A DNA stretch of 32,173 bases from Candidatus Polarisedimenticolia bacterium (GTDB lineage Bacteria; Acidobacteriota; Polarisedimenticolia; Gp22-AA2; AA152). The notes below the pieces were generated by a model. The model saw nothing but the letters and a program-made list of their open reading frames with translations. It was not told where the DNA came from and searched no databases. Numbering within the stretch: the stretch's first letter is position 1; each line of letters starts with the position of its first letter. The DNA lies in the NCBI GenBank assembly GCA_035764505.1, contig DASTZC010000201.1:1-32173 (forward strand), given 5' to 3'. Below are positions 1 through 8,433 of the stretch, piece by piece. Both the position numbers and the translations under genes were made by a program.

Positions 1-894
1 GATCCAGGCGAACGGCAGGTCGAGCTCCAACCCGACGCCCACCGCCGCCAGCGCGTTGCGCACGTTGTGCCATCCGGGGACGCGCAGCGAGATCGAGCCC
101 AGCGCCTTGCCGCGCAGCAGCACCTGGAAGCGCGACTCGAACTCCTGGAATTCGACCCGCTCCGCGCGCAGGTCGGGGGAGCCCTCCAGACCGTAGGTGA
201 CCACGCGCCGATCCAGGCGCGGCAGGATCGCCTGCACGCTCGCATCATCCAGGCAGACGATCCCCGTCCCGTAGAAGGGCACCTTGTTGAGGAAGTCGAC
301 GAAGGCGTCGCGCAGCCGCGCCAGGCTGCCGTAGTGATCCAGGTGCTCGGCGTCGATGTTGGTGACCACGGCGATGGTGGGGGAGAGGTGCAGGAAGGAG
401 CCGTCGCTCTCGTCGGCCTCGGCCACCAGCAGGTCTCCCTTGCCGAGCTTGGCGTTGCTTCCCAGGATCCCGAGCCGGCCGCCGATGACGATGGTCGGAT
501 CCAGGCCCGAACCCGACAGAACCTGGGCCACCATCGAGGTGGTGCTGGTCTTGCCGTGCGAGCCGGCGATGGCCACACCGTATTTCATCCGCATCAGCTC
601 CGACAGCATCTCGGCGCGCGGGATGACCGGGATTTGCCGCCGCCGTGCCTCGGATACCTCCGGGTTATCGGCCTTGACGGCGCTGGAGACGACCACCACA
701 TCGGCCCCCTCCACGTTGCGCGGCGAGTGGCCCACCATGATCGTCCCTCCCAGCCCTTCCAGCCGGCGCGTCACCGGGCTGGAGGCGAGGTCGGACCCGG
801 TGACCCGGTACCCCAGGTTCAGCAGGACCTCGGCGATGCCGCTCATGCCGATACCGCCGATCCCCACGAAGTGCACTTGCCGGACTTTCTTCAT
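1..894 (-). CDS. murC: UDP-N-acetylmuramate--L-alanine ligase, 3' end cut by the window edge
   Basis: MurC joins L-alanine to UDP-MurNAc with ATP, the first amino-acid addition in cytoplasmic peptidoglycan precursor synthesis. The first 298 codons are present and the frame is still open at base 1, so roughly a third of a typical 460-480 residue MurC lies outside. The N-terminus has the [14 protein letters not shown] nucleotide-fold motif. It is followed by the P-loop [10 protein letters not shown], the EADESDGSF segment and [12 protein letters not shown], all diagnostic of MurC rather than MurD/E/F. The ATG at 892-894 overlaps the murG stop as ATGA, and GAGGAG lies 8 bases upstream. It is the most downstream visible gene of the dcw operon. 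Genes such as murB, ddl, ftsQ, ftsA and ftsZ would be expected beyond the left edge. Confidence 0.96.
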   Translation of the reverse strand, partial: MKKVRQVHFVGIGGIGMSGIAEVLLNLGYRVTGSDLASSPVTRRLEGLGGTIMVGHSPRNVEGADVVVVSSAVKADNPEVSEARRRQIPVIPRAEMLSELMRMKYGVAIAGSHGKTSTTSMVAQVLSGSGLDPTIVIGGRLGILGSNAKLGKGDLLVAEADESDGSFLHLSPTIAVVTNIDAEHLDHYGSLARLRDAFVDFLNKVPFYGTGIVCLDDASVQAILPRLDRRVVTYGLEGSPDLRAERVEFQEFESRFQVLLRGKALGSISLRVPGWHNVRNALAAVGVGLELDLPFAWI

Positions 895-1952
895 GCCATC
901 AGCTCCTCGACCAGCTCGGCCACCCGGATGGTGGCGTCGGGCCGCGCCAGCTTCGCCGCGGCGCGCTCCATCGCCGTCAGCCGGTCGGGGTTCTGCAACA
1001 GGGTCACGATTTCCGTCGCCAGCCGCGGCCCGCTGAGCTCCGATTCGGGCAGGACGCGGGCCGCGCCCGATTGCTCCAGCTTCTCGGCGTTCTGTCGCTG
1101 GTGATCGGCGGCGGCATGCGGGTAAGGGATCAGGATGGCCGCCTTCTGGCAGGCGGTGAGCTCGCTGACCGTGGTCGCCCCGGCGCGGGACACCACCAGG
1201 TCGGCCTTCTCGTACTCCTGGGCCATGTTCTCCAGGTAGGAGACGACCCGGGCATCCAGCCGCTCGGCGCGGTAAGCCGCCTCGACCCGCTCCCGGTCCT
1301 TCTCGCCGGTCATGTGGGTGAAGCGCAGCGCCAGCCGGTGCGCCGCCAGGGCCGGCAGGGCGTCGATCATCGCCTGGTTGACGGCGTGTGCCCCCTGGCT
1401 GCCTCCGAACACCAGCACGCAGAACGGCGTGCCGCGCGGCTTCGGCTTGACCGCGGTGAACTCCTCGCGGATCGGATTGCCGGTCACCTCGCCTCGTCCT
1501 CCCAGCAGATCGCGCGTCTCCTCGAAGGCGACGGCGATCCGATCCACCCAGCGCGACAGGATCCGGTTGGCCAGGCCCGGCGCATAGTTCTGCTCCTGGA
1601 TCATGGTGGGCACGCGCAGCAGGATGGCCGCCCCTACCACCGGGCCGGAGGCGAAGCCTCCCACCCCGACGACAGCCTGTGGCTTGAGCGTCCAGAGGAT
1701 CCGCAGCGATTGGACCAGCCCCATGCCGGTGCGCAGCAGCGCCGAGACCTTGGCCCCGAGGCCGCGTCCCAAAAAGCCGCCCGATTCGACTTTCATGAGC
1801 CGGAAACCGTGTCCTTCCACGACGCGCTTCTCGAAGGGGGAGCCGGTGCCGATGAAGATCACCTCGAGGCCGGGATGGCGCCGGGCCAGCGCCTGCGCCA
1901 CCGCCAGGGCGGGGTAGACATGCCCTCCCGTTCCGCCTCCCGCGAACACCAT
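891..1952 (-). CDS. murG: UDP-GlcNAc:undecaprenyl-PP-MurNAc-pentapeptide GlcNAc transferase (lipid II synthase)
   Basis: MurG transfers GlcNAc from UDP-GlcNAc to lipid I at the inner face of the cytoplasmic membrane, giving lipid II. It is a GT-B fold enzyme of family GT28. The N-terminal glycine loop [11 protein letters not shown] is at residues 5-14. [12 protein letters not shown], the second glycine-rich loop [18 protein letters not shown] in the donor-binding domain and AADHQRQNA near the C-terminus all fit the family. I chose the ATG at 1950-1952 because GGGAGGG lies 4 bases upstream of it. An in-frame TTG at 1977-1979, directly after the ftsW stop, would add nine residues but has no ribosome binding site. 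The resulting 353 residues match the usual length. It overlaps murC by 4 bases and follows ftsW. Confidence 0.95.
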   Translation of the reverse strand: MVFAGGGTGGHVYPALAVAQALARRHPGLEVIFIGTGSPFEKRVVEGHGFRLMKVESGGFLGRGLGAKVSALLRTGMGLVQSLRILWTLKPQAVVGVGGFASGPVVGAAILLRVPTMIQEQNYAPGLANRILSRWVDRIAVAFEETRDLLGGRGEVTGNPIREEFTAVKPKPRGTPFCVLVFGGSQGAHAVNQAMIDALPALAAHRLALRFTHMTGEKDRERVEAAYRAERLDARVVSYLENMAQEYEKADLVVSRAGATTVSELTACQKAAILIPYPHAAADHQRQNAEKLEQSGAARVLPESELSGPRLATEIVTLLQNPDRLTAMERAAAKLARPDATIRVAELVEELMA

Positions 1953-1979
1953 GCACCCTCCCGGACCCGCTTCCGTCAA

Positions 1980-3068
1980 CTAATTCGAGTGCTGCGAGAC
2001 GTTCAGCAGCACTCCCACCGAAAGCAGGCAGACCATCAGCGAGGAGCCGCCGTAGGACAGGAACGGCAGCGGCAGCCCCTTGGTGGGCATCATGCCCAGC
2101 ACCATGCCCATGTTCAGCGCCGCCTGGATCACCAGGAACAGCGTCAGCCCCATCCCCAGCAGGTAGCCGAAGCGATCGGGGGCCCGCAGGGCGGCACGAC
2201 AGCCGCGCCAGAGCAGCAGGGCGAACAGCAGCAGCACTGCGGAAGTGCCGATCAGCCCGAGCTCCTCGCCAATCACCGACAGGATGAAATCGGTGTGGGG
2301 CTCCGGCAGGAAGAAGAGCTTCTGCCGCCCTTCACCGAGGTTCAGCCCCTGAATCCCGCCGCTGCCGAAGGAGAGGAGCGACTGGCGGATCTGGAAGCCG
2401 GCCCCGAGAGGGTCCTCCGACGGGTTCAGGAAGGTCATCAGCCGGCGCACCCGGTAGCTCGCCTGGAAGACCGCGACCAGGATTCCCACGAACCCGAGCG
2501 CCGCGCCGGCGGCCATGTAACGCAGATCCAGCCCCGCCAGATAGAGCATCACGGCGGCAATCAGGCAGAGCGACACGGCGGTGCCGAGGTCGGGCTGCAT
2601 ATAGATGAGGAAGGCGAAGGTGCCGGTCACCACGCCCGCGGGCAGCAGCGTGCGGCGCAGGTCGTTGACCTGGCCCGCGCGCGCGTCCAGGAATGCCGCC
2701 AGGAACAGCACCAGCACCGGCTTGGCGAGCTCCGAAGGCTGGAACGAGAAAAAGCCGAGGGAAATCCAGCGGTGCACCGGGCCGGAAGGGGTCACCAGCG
2801 CCAGCATCAGCAGCCCCACGACACCCAGCAGCGCCCCCAGCACCACGGCGCGGCTGCGCAGCCGGCGGTAGTCGAAGTGCATCGCCCAGACCATCAGGAT
2901 CGCCCCGGCGACGAGCGCCGAGACCTGCTTGGCGAGATGGTGGTAGGGGCTGCCGTAGCGGTTCATCGACAATACGGCCGACGCCGAGTAGATCATCACC
3001 ACGCCGAACAGCGCCAGGATGACCGGGATCGAGAAGAGGAGCCGATCGAAAGCCAGCTTGCGCGACAT
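1980..3068 (-). CDS. ftsW: SEDS-family septal peptidoglycan polymerase FtsW
   Basis: FtsW is a polytopic membrane glycosyltransferase that polymerises lipid II at the division septum together with the transpeptidase FtsI. The 362-residue product is almost entirely hydrophobic segments. It contains the SEDS signatures [36 protein letters not shown] (the loop holding the catalytic acidic residue in the family) and [13 protein letters not shown]. The ATG at 3066-3068 overlaps the murD stop as ATGA, with a G-rich Shine-Dalgarno stretch five bases upstream. An open frame continues far upstream of this ATG, but only as a shadow of murD. The neighbours support FtsW over RodA or SpoVE: it sits between murD and murG in a dcw cluster and near ftsI. 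Confidence 0.95.
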   Translation of the reverse strand: MSRKLAFDRLLFSIPVILALFGVVMIYSASAVLSMNRYGSPYHHLAKQVSALVAGAILMVWAMHFDYRRLRSRAVVLGALLGVVGLLMLALVTPSGPVHRWISLGFFSFQPSELAKPVLVLFLAAFLDARAGQVNDLRRTLLPAGVVTGTFAFLIYMQPDLGTAVSLCLIAAVMLYLAGLDLRYMAAGAALGFVGILVAVFQASYRVRRLMTFLNPSEDPLGAGFQIRQSLLSFGSGGIQGLNLGEGRQKLFFLPEPHTDFILSVIGEELGLIGTSAVLLLFALLLWRGCRAALRAPDRFGYLLGMGLTLFLVIQAALNMGMVLGMMPTKGLPLPFLSYGGSSLMVCLLSVGVLLNVSQHSN

Positions 3069-4447
3069 CAGCGTCCCCCCGGACCGCGTTCGGCGGCGGC
3101 AATCATCTCCCCGACGATCCGCCGGAAATCCTCGCCGCGCTCCTCGAAGTTGCGATAGGCGTCGAAGGAGGCACAGCCCGGAGCCAGGAGGACGACGCCT
3201 CCGGCCGGGGCCAGCCGGCGCGCCTGGTGGACCGCCTCGCGCAGGGTTGCGACGCTCACTCGCGGCCCGGCGGCGCCGAGCTGCGCCGCGATCGCCTCGC
3301 GCGCCTTGCCCATCAGCACGACCGCCGCGGCATGTTGCTTCAGGAGCGGGACGAGCGTGGCGAAATCCCCGCCTTTGTCCTTGCCTCCCAGGATCAGCAC
3401 GACGCCTCCGGGAAAGCTCTCGAGCGAGCGGGCCGTGGCGGCGACGTTGGTCGCCTTCGAATCGTTGTAGTAGCGCACCTGGTCGAGGGTTCCGACCAGC
3501 TCGATCCGGTGCGGCAGCCCGCGGAAGGCGCGCAGCGCTTCCGCCATGCGCTCCGGGGCGACGCCGCACAGGCCGGCCGCCGCCACCGCCGCCAGGACGT
3601 TCTCCAGGTTGTGCACGCCCGTCAGCGGAATCTCCGCGACCGGCAGGACGGGACGGGAGGCTCCGGCGCGCCGCAGCACCACCATGCCGGCTTCGACGCA
3701 CGCCCCTTCGGTCACCGCTTCCTTGCGGCTGAACAGCCACACCCGCGAAGGCACCTTGCCGGCGAAGGCGAAGGCTTCGGCGTCATCGTGATTGAGCACT
3801 GCACCATCGCCGGGCCCCTGGTTCTCGAAGATGCGCGCCTTGGCGGCGCGATAGGCGGCATGGTCGGCATAGCGGTCCTGGTGATCGGGGGCCACGTTGA
3901 GCAGGACCGCCACGTCGGGGCGGAACGTCTCGATCGCCTCCAGCTGGAACGAGGAGAGCTCCACGGCATAGACACGCTCCTCGGAGTCGGTTTCGACCAT
4001 CTCGATGAGCGGGGTCCCGAGATTGCCGCAGGCCACCGCATCCAGCCCGCCGGATTGCAGCAGATCGCCGACGAGGGTCGTGGTGGTGCTCTTGCCGTTG
4101 GTGCCGGTGATGCCGATGATTCGTCCCTTCAGAAAGCGGAACGCGAACTCGATTTCTCCCCAGATCGGGACCCCGGCCCGCCGGGCCGCCGCCAGCGGCG
4201 GAAGATCCAGGGGCACCCCGGGACTGACCAGCACTCGATCGGCCCCGGTGAAATCACTCTCGTCGTGACCTCCAAGGACCAGATGGGCGCCGCGCCGGCC
4301 GAGCGCTTCAACCTCCGGGTCCAGCCCCTGCGCCGCGCGGTCGGTCAGGACGACGCGGGCGCCGCGCTCCAGGAGGAAGCGGCCGAGGGCCCGGCCGCTG
4401 CGCCCGGCCCCCACCACCGTGAACCGAAGACCCGAGACCCGCTCCAT
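3068..4447 (-). CDS. murD: UDP-N-acetylmuramoyl-L-alanine--D-glutamate ligase
   Basis: MurD adds D-glutamate to UDP-MurNAc-L-Ala in the cytoplasm with ATP. The 459-residue protein has the usual three parts: an N-terminal dinucleotide-like fold (VVGAGRSGRALGRFL), a central ATPase with P-loop GITGTNGKSTTTT near residues 112-124, and a C-terminal domain carrying YYNDSKATNVAAT and ILGGKDKGGDF, both characteristic of MurD. The ATG at 4445-4447 gives MERVSGLRF. The 26 bases separating it from the mraY stop hold only a weak GGCGG ribosome binding site, one of the few non-overlapping joints in this cluster. The stop overlaps the ftsW start. Confidence 0.96.
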   Translation of the reverse strand: MERVSGLRFTVVGAGRSGRALGRFLLERGARVVLTDRAAQGLDPEVEALGRRGAHLVLGGHDESDFTGADRVLVSPGVPLDLPPLAAARRAGVPIWGEIEFAFRFLKGRIIGITGTNGKSTTTTLVGDLLQSGGLDAVACGNLGTPLIEMVETDSEERVYAVELSSFQLEAIETFRPDVAVLLNVAPDHQDRYADHAAYRAAKARIFENQGPGDGAVLNHDDAEAFAFAGKVPSRVWLFSRKEAVTEGACVEAGMVVLRRAGASRPVLPVAEIPLTGVHNLENVLAAVAAAGLCGVAPERMAEALRAFRGLPHRIELVGTLDQVRYYNDSKATNVAATARSLESFPGGVVLILGGKDKGGDFATLVPLLKQHAAAVVLMGKAREAIAAQLGAAGPRVSVATLREAVHQARRLAPAGGVVLLAPGCASFDAYRNFEERGEDFRRIVGEMIAAAERGPGGR

Positions 4448-4473
4448 GGGCCCGCCAGAAACCGCCGGGAGAT

Positions 4474-5559
4474 TCAACGCAGCTTGAGGGTGGACAGGCT
4501 GATCAGAGCGAAGATGATCGCGAGGATCCAGAAGCGGATGATCACCTTGGGCTCCGCCCAGCCGCCCAGCTCGAAGTGATGGTGCAGCGGGGCCATCCGG
4601 AAGATGCGCCGCCCGCGTGTCTTGAACGAGGCGACCTGCAGGATCACCGAGGCCGCCTCCATGACGAACAGCCCCCCGACGAACACCAGGAGGAACTCCT
4701 GCTTGATCAGCACCGCCACCGTGCCGATGGCGCCGCCGAGGGCCATCGATCCGACGTCCCCCATGAACACCTCGGCAGGATTGCAGTTGAACCAGAGAAA
4801 ACCAAGCGACGCCCCGACCAGCGCCCCGCAGAAGACCGTCAGCTCCCCGCTTCCCTTGACGTTGAGGACCCCGAGGTAGGTCGAGGCCACCGCGTTGCCG
4901 GCGATGTAGGTGAGGATGGCGAAGGTCCCGGAGGCGATGAGCACCGATCCGATCGCCAGGCCGTCCAGGCCGTCGGTGAGGTTCACCGCGTTGGCCGCCC
5001 CGATGATGACCACCATGATGAAGGGGGCGTAGAACCAGCCCAGGTCGGGGGTCCACCGCTTGTAGAAGGGGAAGCTGAACTGCGTCGTGAACAGGTCGTT
5101 GTGCGCCAGCAGGACGAGATAGACGCCCACGGCGCCGGCGACGACGATCTGCATGGCCATCTTGCCGCGAACAGTCAGCCCGAGGGACCTCATCTTGCGC
5201 AGCTTGAGGTAATCATCGAGGAATCCGATGACACCGAAAGCGAGGGTGGACGCCACGGCAATCCACACATAGCGGTTGGTGAGGTCAGCCCACAGCAGGG
5301 TGGGGAGCACCGCCGCCAATATGATCAGCAGCCCCCCCATGGTCGGTGTGCCTTTCTTGGTGTGGTGGGTTTGAGGTCCCTCGGGTCTGATGTTTTGCCC
5401 TATCTGAAGACTCCTCAGCTTGCGGATCAGCCATGATCCGAGGCCGAAGGAAATCAGTAGTGCCGTCAGCGTGGCCAACGCCGTCCGGAAGGTGATGTAG
5501 CGGAAGACGTTGAAAGCGGAGATCGTCTCGTGCAGCGGGTAGAGGAGATGGAAGAGCAT
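4474..5559 (-). CDS. mraY: Phospho-MurNAc-pentapeptide translocase (lipid I synthase)
   Basis: MraY moves phospho-MurNAc-pentapeptide from UDP to undecaprenyl phosphate, making lipid I in the cytoplasmic membrane. The 361-residue polytopic protein carries [13 protein letters not shown] (residues 65-77), the Asp pair in GFLDDYLK (115-116), NLTDGLDGL (193-201), the Mg-binding FMGDVGS (Asp268) and the PLHHHFE loop (324-330). All are invariant active-site elements of the family. The ATG at 5557-5559 overlaps the murF stop as ATGA, with GGGAGGAGG just upstream. Length and gene order agree with standard mraY, and nothing looks unusual. Confidence 0.97.
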   Translation of the reverse strand: MLFHLLYPLHETISAFNVFRYITFRTALATLTALLISFGLGSWLIRKLRSLQIGQNIRPEGPQTHHTKKGTPTMGGLLIILAAVLPTLLWADLTNRYVWIAVASTLAFGVIGFLDDYLKLRKMRSLGLTVRGKMAMQIVVAGAVGVYLVLLAHNDLFTTQFSFPFYKRWTPDLGWFYAPFIMVVIIGAANAVNLTDGLDGLAIGSVLIASGTFAILTYIAGNAVASTYLGVLNVKGSGELTVFCGALVGASLGFLWFNCNPAEVFMGDVGSMALGGAIGTVAVLIKQEFLLVFVGGLFVMEAASVILQVASFKTRGRRIFRMAPLHHHFELGGWAEPKVIIRFWILAIIFALISLSTLKLR

Positions 5560-6953
5560 CAGGCCTCCTCCCGTCCGCGGGCCGCACGGATCGCCTCGAT
5601 GAGGCGCTCCATCGCCATGCCGCGCGAACCTTTTACCAGCACGAGATCGCCGGGCCGCAGGGCGCCGGCAAGGAATTCCGCCGCGGCGGCGGAGGTGTCG
5701 AAATGCCGGGTCTCGGCCAGCCCGGCCTCGCGGGCCGACTCGGCGGAGTGCCGCGACAGCGGCCCCACGGCGACGAAGAGCGCCGCGCCCGCTTCGGCGA
5801 CCTGCCGTCCCAGCAGGCGGTGTGCCTCGGTCTCGGTGGGGCCGAGCTCGAGCATGTCGCCCGAGGCCACCACCTTGCGGGACGCGGCGGTGGCGGCCAG
5901 CGTCTCCAGCGTGCGCTCCATCGCCTTGGGGTTGCTGTTGTAGGTCTCGTCGAGCACCCGCACCTCGCCGGGAAAGCGCAGCATGGCCCCGCGCATCGGC
6001 AGCGGCCGCGTGCGCGCCAGCCCGGTCCGAATCGCCTCGGGCCCCGCTCCCGCGACATGGGCGGCCGCGGCGGCCGCCAGCGCGTTGGCCACGTGATGGC
6101 GGCCGGGGAAGGGAATCTCGACCTCCAGAGAGCCTTCCAGCCCGGCGATCCGGAAGACGCAGCCCCCCGCCGGGGTGGGCCGCAGGTCGACTGCCCGTAC
6201 GTCGCATCCTTCCGAGAAGCCGAAGGAGATCTTCCGGCCGCGATGCGCCGCCGCCACCCGGGTCACCTCGGGGTCATCGGCGTTGAACACGGCGACGGCG
6301 TCGGCTCGCATGCCGCGGAACAGCTCGCCCTTGGCGTCGGCGATCGCCGCGACCGAAGGAAAGTGCTCCAGGTGGACCGGGTAGACGTTGATCAGGACGC
6401 CGACATCGGGATCCGCGATCTGGGCCAGGCGCGCCATCTCGCCCGGATAGCTCATCCCCATCTCCAGCACCGCCGCGCGGTGCTCCGGCTGCACCCCGAG
6501 CAGGCAGAGCGGCAGGCCGAAGGTGTTGTTGAGATTGCCGCTGCTCTTCAGGGTGGGCACCGCCTCCTGCAGGATTGCCGCCGCCATCTCCTTGGTCGTG
6601 GTCTTTCCCGAGGAGCCCGTGATGCCGACCACCGTCAGCGGCTGCCGCCGCCGCACTGCCGCTCCCAGGTCCTGCAGAGCCTGGGTGGTGTCGGCCACCC
6701 GCAGGATTGCGGCTTCACCCGGGAAATCGCCGGCACGGCCGCGCGAGATGACCACCACCTTCGCCCCCTTGCCGATTGCCTGGCCCACGAAGCGATGGGC
6801 GTCGTGGTTCGGTCCGACCAGGGCGAAGAAGAGATCGCCTTCCCTGAGGGTGCGGGTGTCGATCGAGTACGACTCCACGGCGGTCTCCGGATCGCCGCGC
6901 AGGATGACGCCGATCGTCTCCTGCGCCGCGTAGGCCAGGCTAAGTCGTGCCAT
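5559..6953 (-). CDS. murF: UDP-MurNAc-tripeptide--D-alanyl-D-alanine ligase
   Basis: MurF finishes the cytoplasmic precursor by adding D-Ala-D-Ala to the UDP-MurNAc-tripeptide. The 464-residue protein shows the N-terminal uridine-binding part with [18 protein letters not shown], the P-loop [13 protein letters not shown] (110-122) and [11 protein letters not shown], a MurF hallmark. [22 protein letters not shown] and a C-terminal [14 protein letters not shown] also fit. The ATG at 6951-6953 lies inside the end of murE, overlapping it by 14 bases, and no clear ribosome binding site precedes it. Translational coupling to murE is therefore likely. The stop overlaps the mraY start. Confidence 0.96.
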   Translation of the reverse strand: MARLSLAYAAQETIGVILRGDPETAVESYSIDTRTLREGDLFFALVGPNHDAHRFVGQAIGKGAKVVVISRGRAGDFPGEAAILRVADTTQALQDLGAAVRRRQPLTVVGITGSSGKTTTKEMAAAILQEAVPTLKSSGNLNNTFGLPLCLLGVQPEHRAAVLEMGMSYPGEMARLAQIADPDVGVLINVYPVHLEHFPSVAAIADAKGELFRGMRADAVAVFNADDPEVTRVAAAHRGRKISFGFSEGCDVRAVDLRPTPAGGCVFRIAGLEGSLEVEIPFPGRHHVANALAAAAAAHVAGAGPEAIRTGLARTRPLPMRGAMLRFPGEVRVLDETYNSNPKAMERTLETLAATAASRKVVASGDMLELGPTETEAHRLLGRQVAEAGAALFVAVGPLSRHSAESAREAGLAETRHFDTSAAAAEFLAGALRPGDLVLVKGSRGMAMERLIEAIRAARGREEA

Positions 6954-8433
6954 GGGCCGAATCCGCTATCGGGCGGCCGCGCAGGATCTCGCGGACCACC
7001 TCCCGGTCGTCGAACGGGAGCGTGCGCTCCCGCAGGATCTGGTAGGTTTCGTGTCCCTTGCCGGCGATCACCACGGCGTCTCCGGCCTCCGCTTCCGCCA
7101 GCGCCAGCCGAATCGCCTCGCGGCGGTCGGGCTCGACGCGGTACCGGCCCTCATCGGTGGTGATCTGCCGGATCCCCTTCTCCACCTCGGAGAGAATCGA
7201 CAGCGGGTTCTCGGTGCGCGGATTGTCGGAGGTGAGGATCGCCAGATCGGCCAGACGCGCCGCCGCGGCGCCCATCAGCGGCCGCTTGCTGCGGTCCCGG
7301 TCCCCACCGCAGCCGAACACCACCAGCAGCCGTGCCGGATTGAGCTCGCGGACAGTGCGCAGGGTGTTGGCCAGCGCGTCGTCGGTATGGGCGTAATCCA
7401 CGAACACCGCGAAAGGCTGGCCTGCCGCGACGCTCTCCAGCCGTCCGGGCACGCCAGGCAGGGCGGCGATCCCCGCTTCGACCGCGGAGACCGGGCAACC
7501 CACCGCCAGCGCCGCGGCGGCGGCCGCGGCGGCGTTGGATGCATTGATGCGGCCGATCAGGCGGGTTTTCAGCTCCAGCGGCCGCCCCCACGCCGTCAGC
7601 GTCAGGCGGATGCCGTCGGATTGCGGCTCGAAGCGGGTGATGCGGACATCCGAGGCATCGGCGAAGCCGTAGGTCACGCCGAGTCCCGGGCCGGCCGCCA
7701 GCAGGTGATCGCACGCCGGATCGTCGCGGTTGATCACCGCGGGGCGTCCGGCCGGCAGATCGCGGAACAAGATCGACTTCGCCTCCAGATAGGAAGCCAT
7801 GTCGTGATGGAAATCGAGATGGTCCTGCGTCAGGTTGGTGAACACCGCCGCGGCGAACTGCAGCCCTTCGACCCGGTGCAGGACCAGGGAGTGCGAGGAG
7901 ACCTCCATCACCGCGCGCCGGCACCCCTCGGAGGCGGCGCGATCCAGCAGCCGGTAGAGATCCACCGATTCAGGGGTGGTCCTTTCGGCGCGAAACTCTT
8001 CGCGGCCGATGCGATAGCCGAGGGTGCCCAGCGCGCAGACCGGTCCCCCCTCCGAGCGGAAGATCGATTCGAGCAGGTGCACGACCGTGGTCTTGCCGTT
8101 CGTGCCGGTCACGCCGGTCACGCCGAGCCGCAGGTCGGGGTGCGAGTAGTAGTTGCGCGCCGTCAGGGCCAGCGCCTTGCGGTCATCCGCCACCCGGATC
8201 CAGGTCGCCGGGAACGAAGGCGGGGCCGGTGCGGCCGACAGGACGGCGCAGGCGCCGCGGGAAAGAGCGTCATCCACGTAGTCGTTGCCGTCCAGCTTCT
8301 CCCCCCGCAGGGCCGCGAACAGGTAGCCGGGCTCCGCCTGCCGCGAGTCGCAGGCAATTCCGAGGATCGAAGGCTCGGAGGGACCGAGAATCTCCAGCAC
8401 CTCCACTCCGTCGAAAACGCGCGTCAGGTTCAC
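6940..8433 (-). CDS. murE: UDP-MurNAc-L-Ala-D-Glu--meso-diaminopimelate ligase
   Basis: MurE adds the third stem-peptide residue to UDP-MurNAc-L-Ala-D-Glu. The motif DNPRTENP at residues 403-410 is the form linked to meso-diaminopimelate rather than lysine specificity, which indicates DAP-type peptidoglycan. Other landmarks are GIACDSRQAEPGYLFAAL near the N-terminus, the P-loop GVTGTNGKTT (107-116), MEVSSHSL, the carbamylation lysine in YLEAKSILF (Lys219) and FVDYAHTDDAL. The start is a GTG at 8431-8433, overlapping the ftsI stop as GTGA, with AGGAGG five bases upstream. The 497-residue length is normal. A short alanine run (about 299-308) is the only compositional oddity. Confidence 0.96.
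   Translation of the reverse strand: MNLTRVFDGVEVLEILGPSEPSILGIACDSRQAEPGYLFAALRGEKLDGNDYVDDALSRGACAVLSAAPAPPSFPATWIRVADDRKALALTARNYYSHPDLRLGVTGVTGTNGKTTVVHLLESIFRSEGGPVCALGTLGYRIGREEFRAERTTPESVDLYRLLDRAASEGCRRAVMEVSSHSLVLHRVEGLQFAAAVFTNLTQDHLDFHHDMASYLEAKSILFRDLPAGRPAVINRDDPACDHLLAAGPGLGVTYGFADASDVRITRFEPQSDGIRLTLTAWGRPLELKTRLIGRINASNAAAAAAAALAVGCPVSAVEAGIAALPGVPGRLESVAAGQPFAVFVDYAHTDDALANTLRTVRELNPARLLVVFGCGGDRDRSKRPLMGAAAARLADLAILTSDNPRTENPLSILSEVEKGIRQITTDEGRYRVEPDRREAIRLALAEAEAGDAVVIAGKGHETYQILRERTLPFDDREVVREILRGRPIADSAHGTT

Noticed and set aside
1071-3158. Open frame of 695 codons on the plus strand opposite murG and ftsW
   Set aside because: It is an antisense shadow with low-complexity His/Gln/Arg composition; both minus-strand genes are intact and well recognised.
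3069-3740. Upstream in-frame extension of ftsW giving a 586-residue protein
   Set aside because: The extra 224 residues are an Arg/Gly-rich shadow of murD. The ATG at 3066-3068 has a ribosome binding site and gives the normal FtsW N-terminus.
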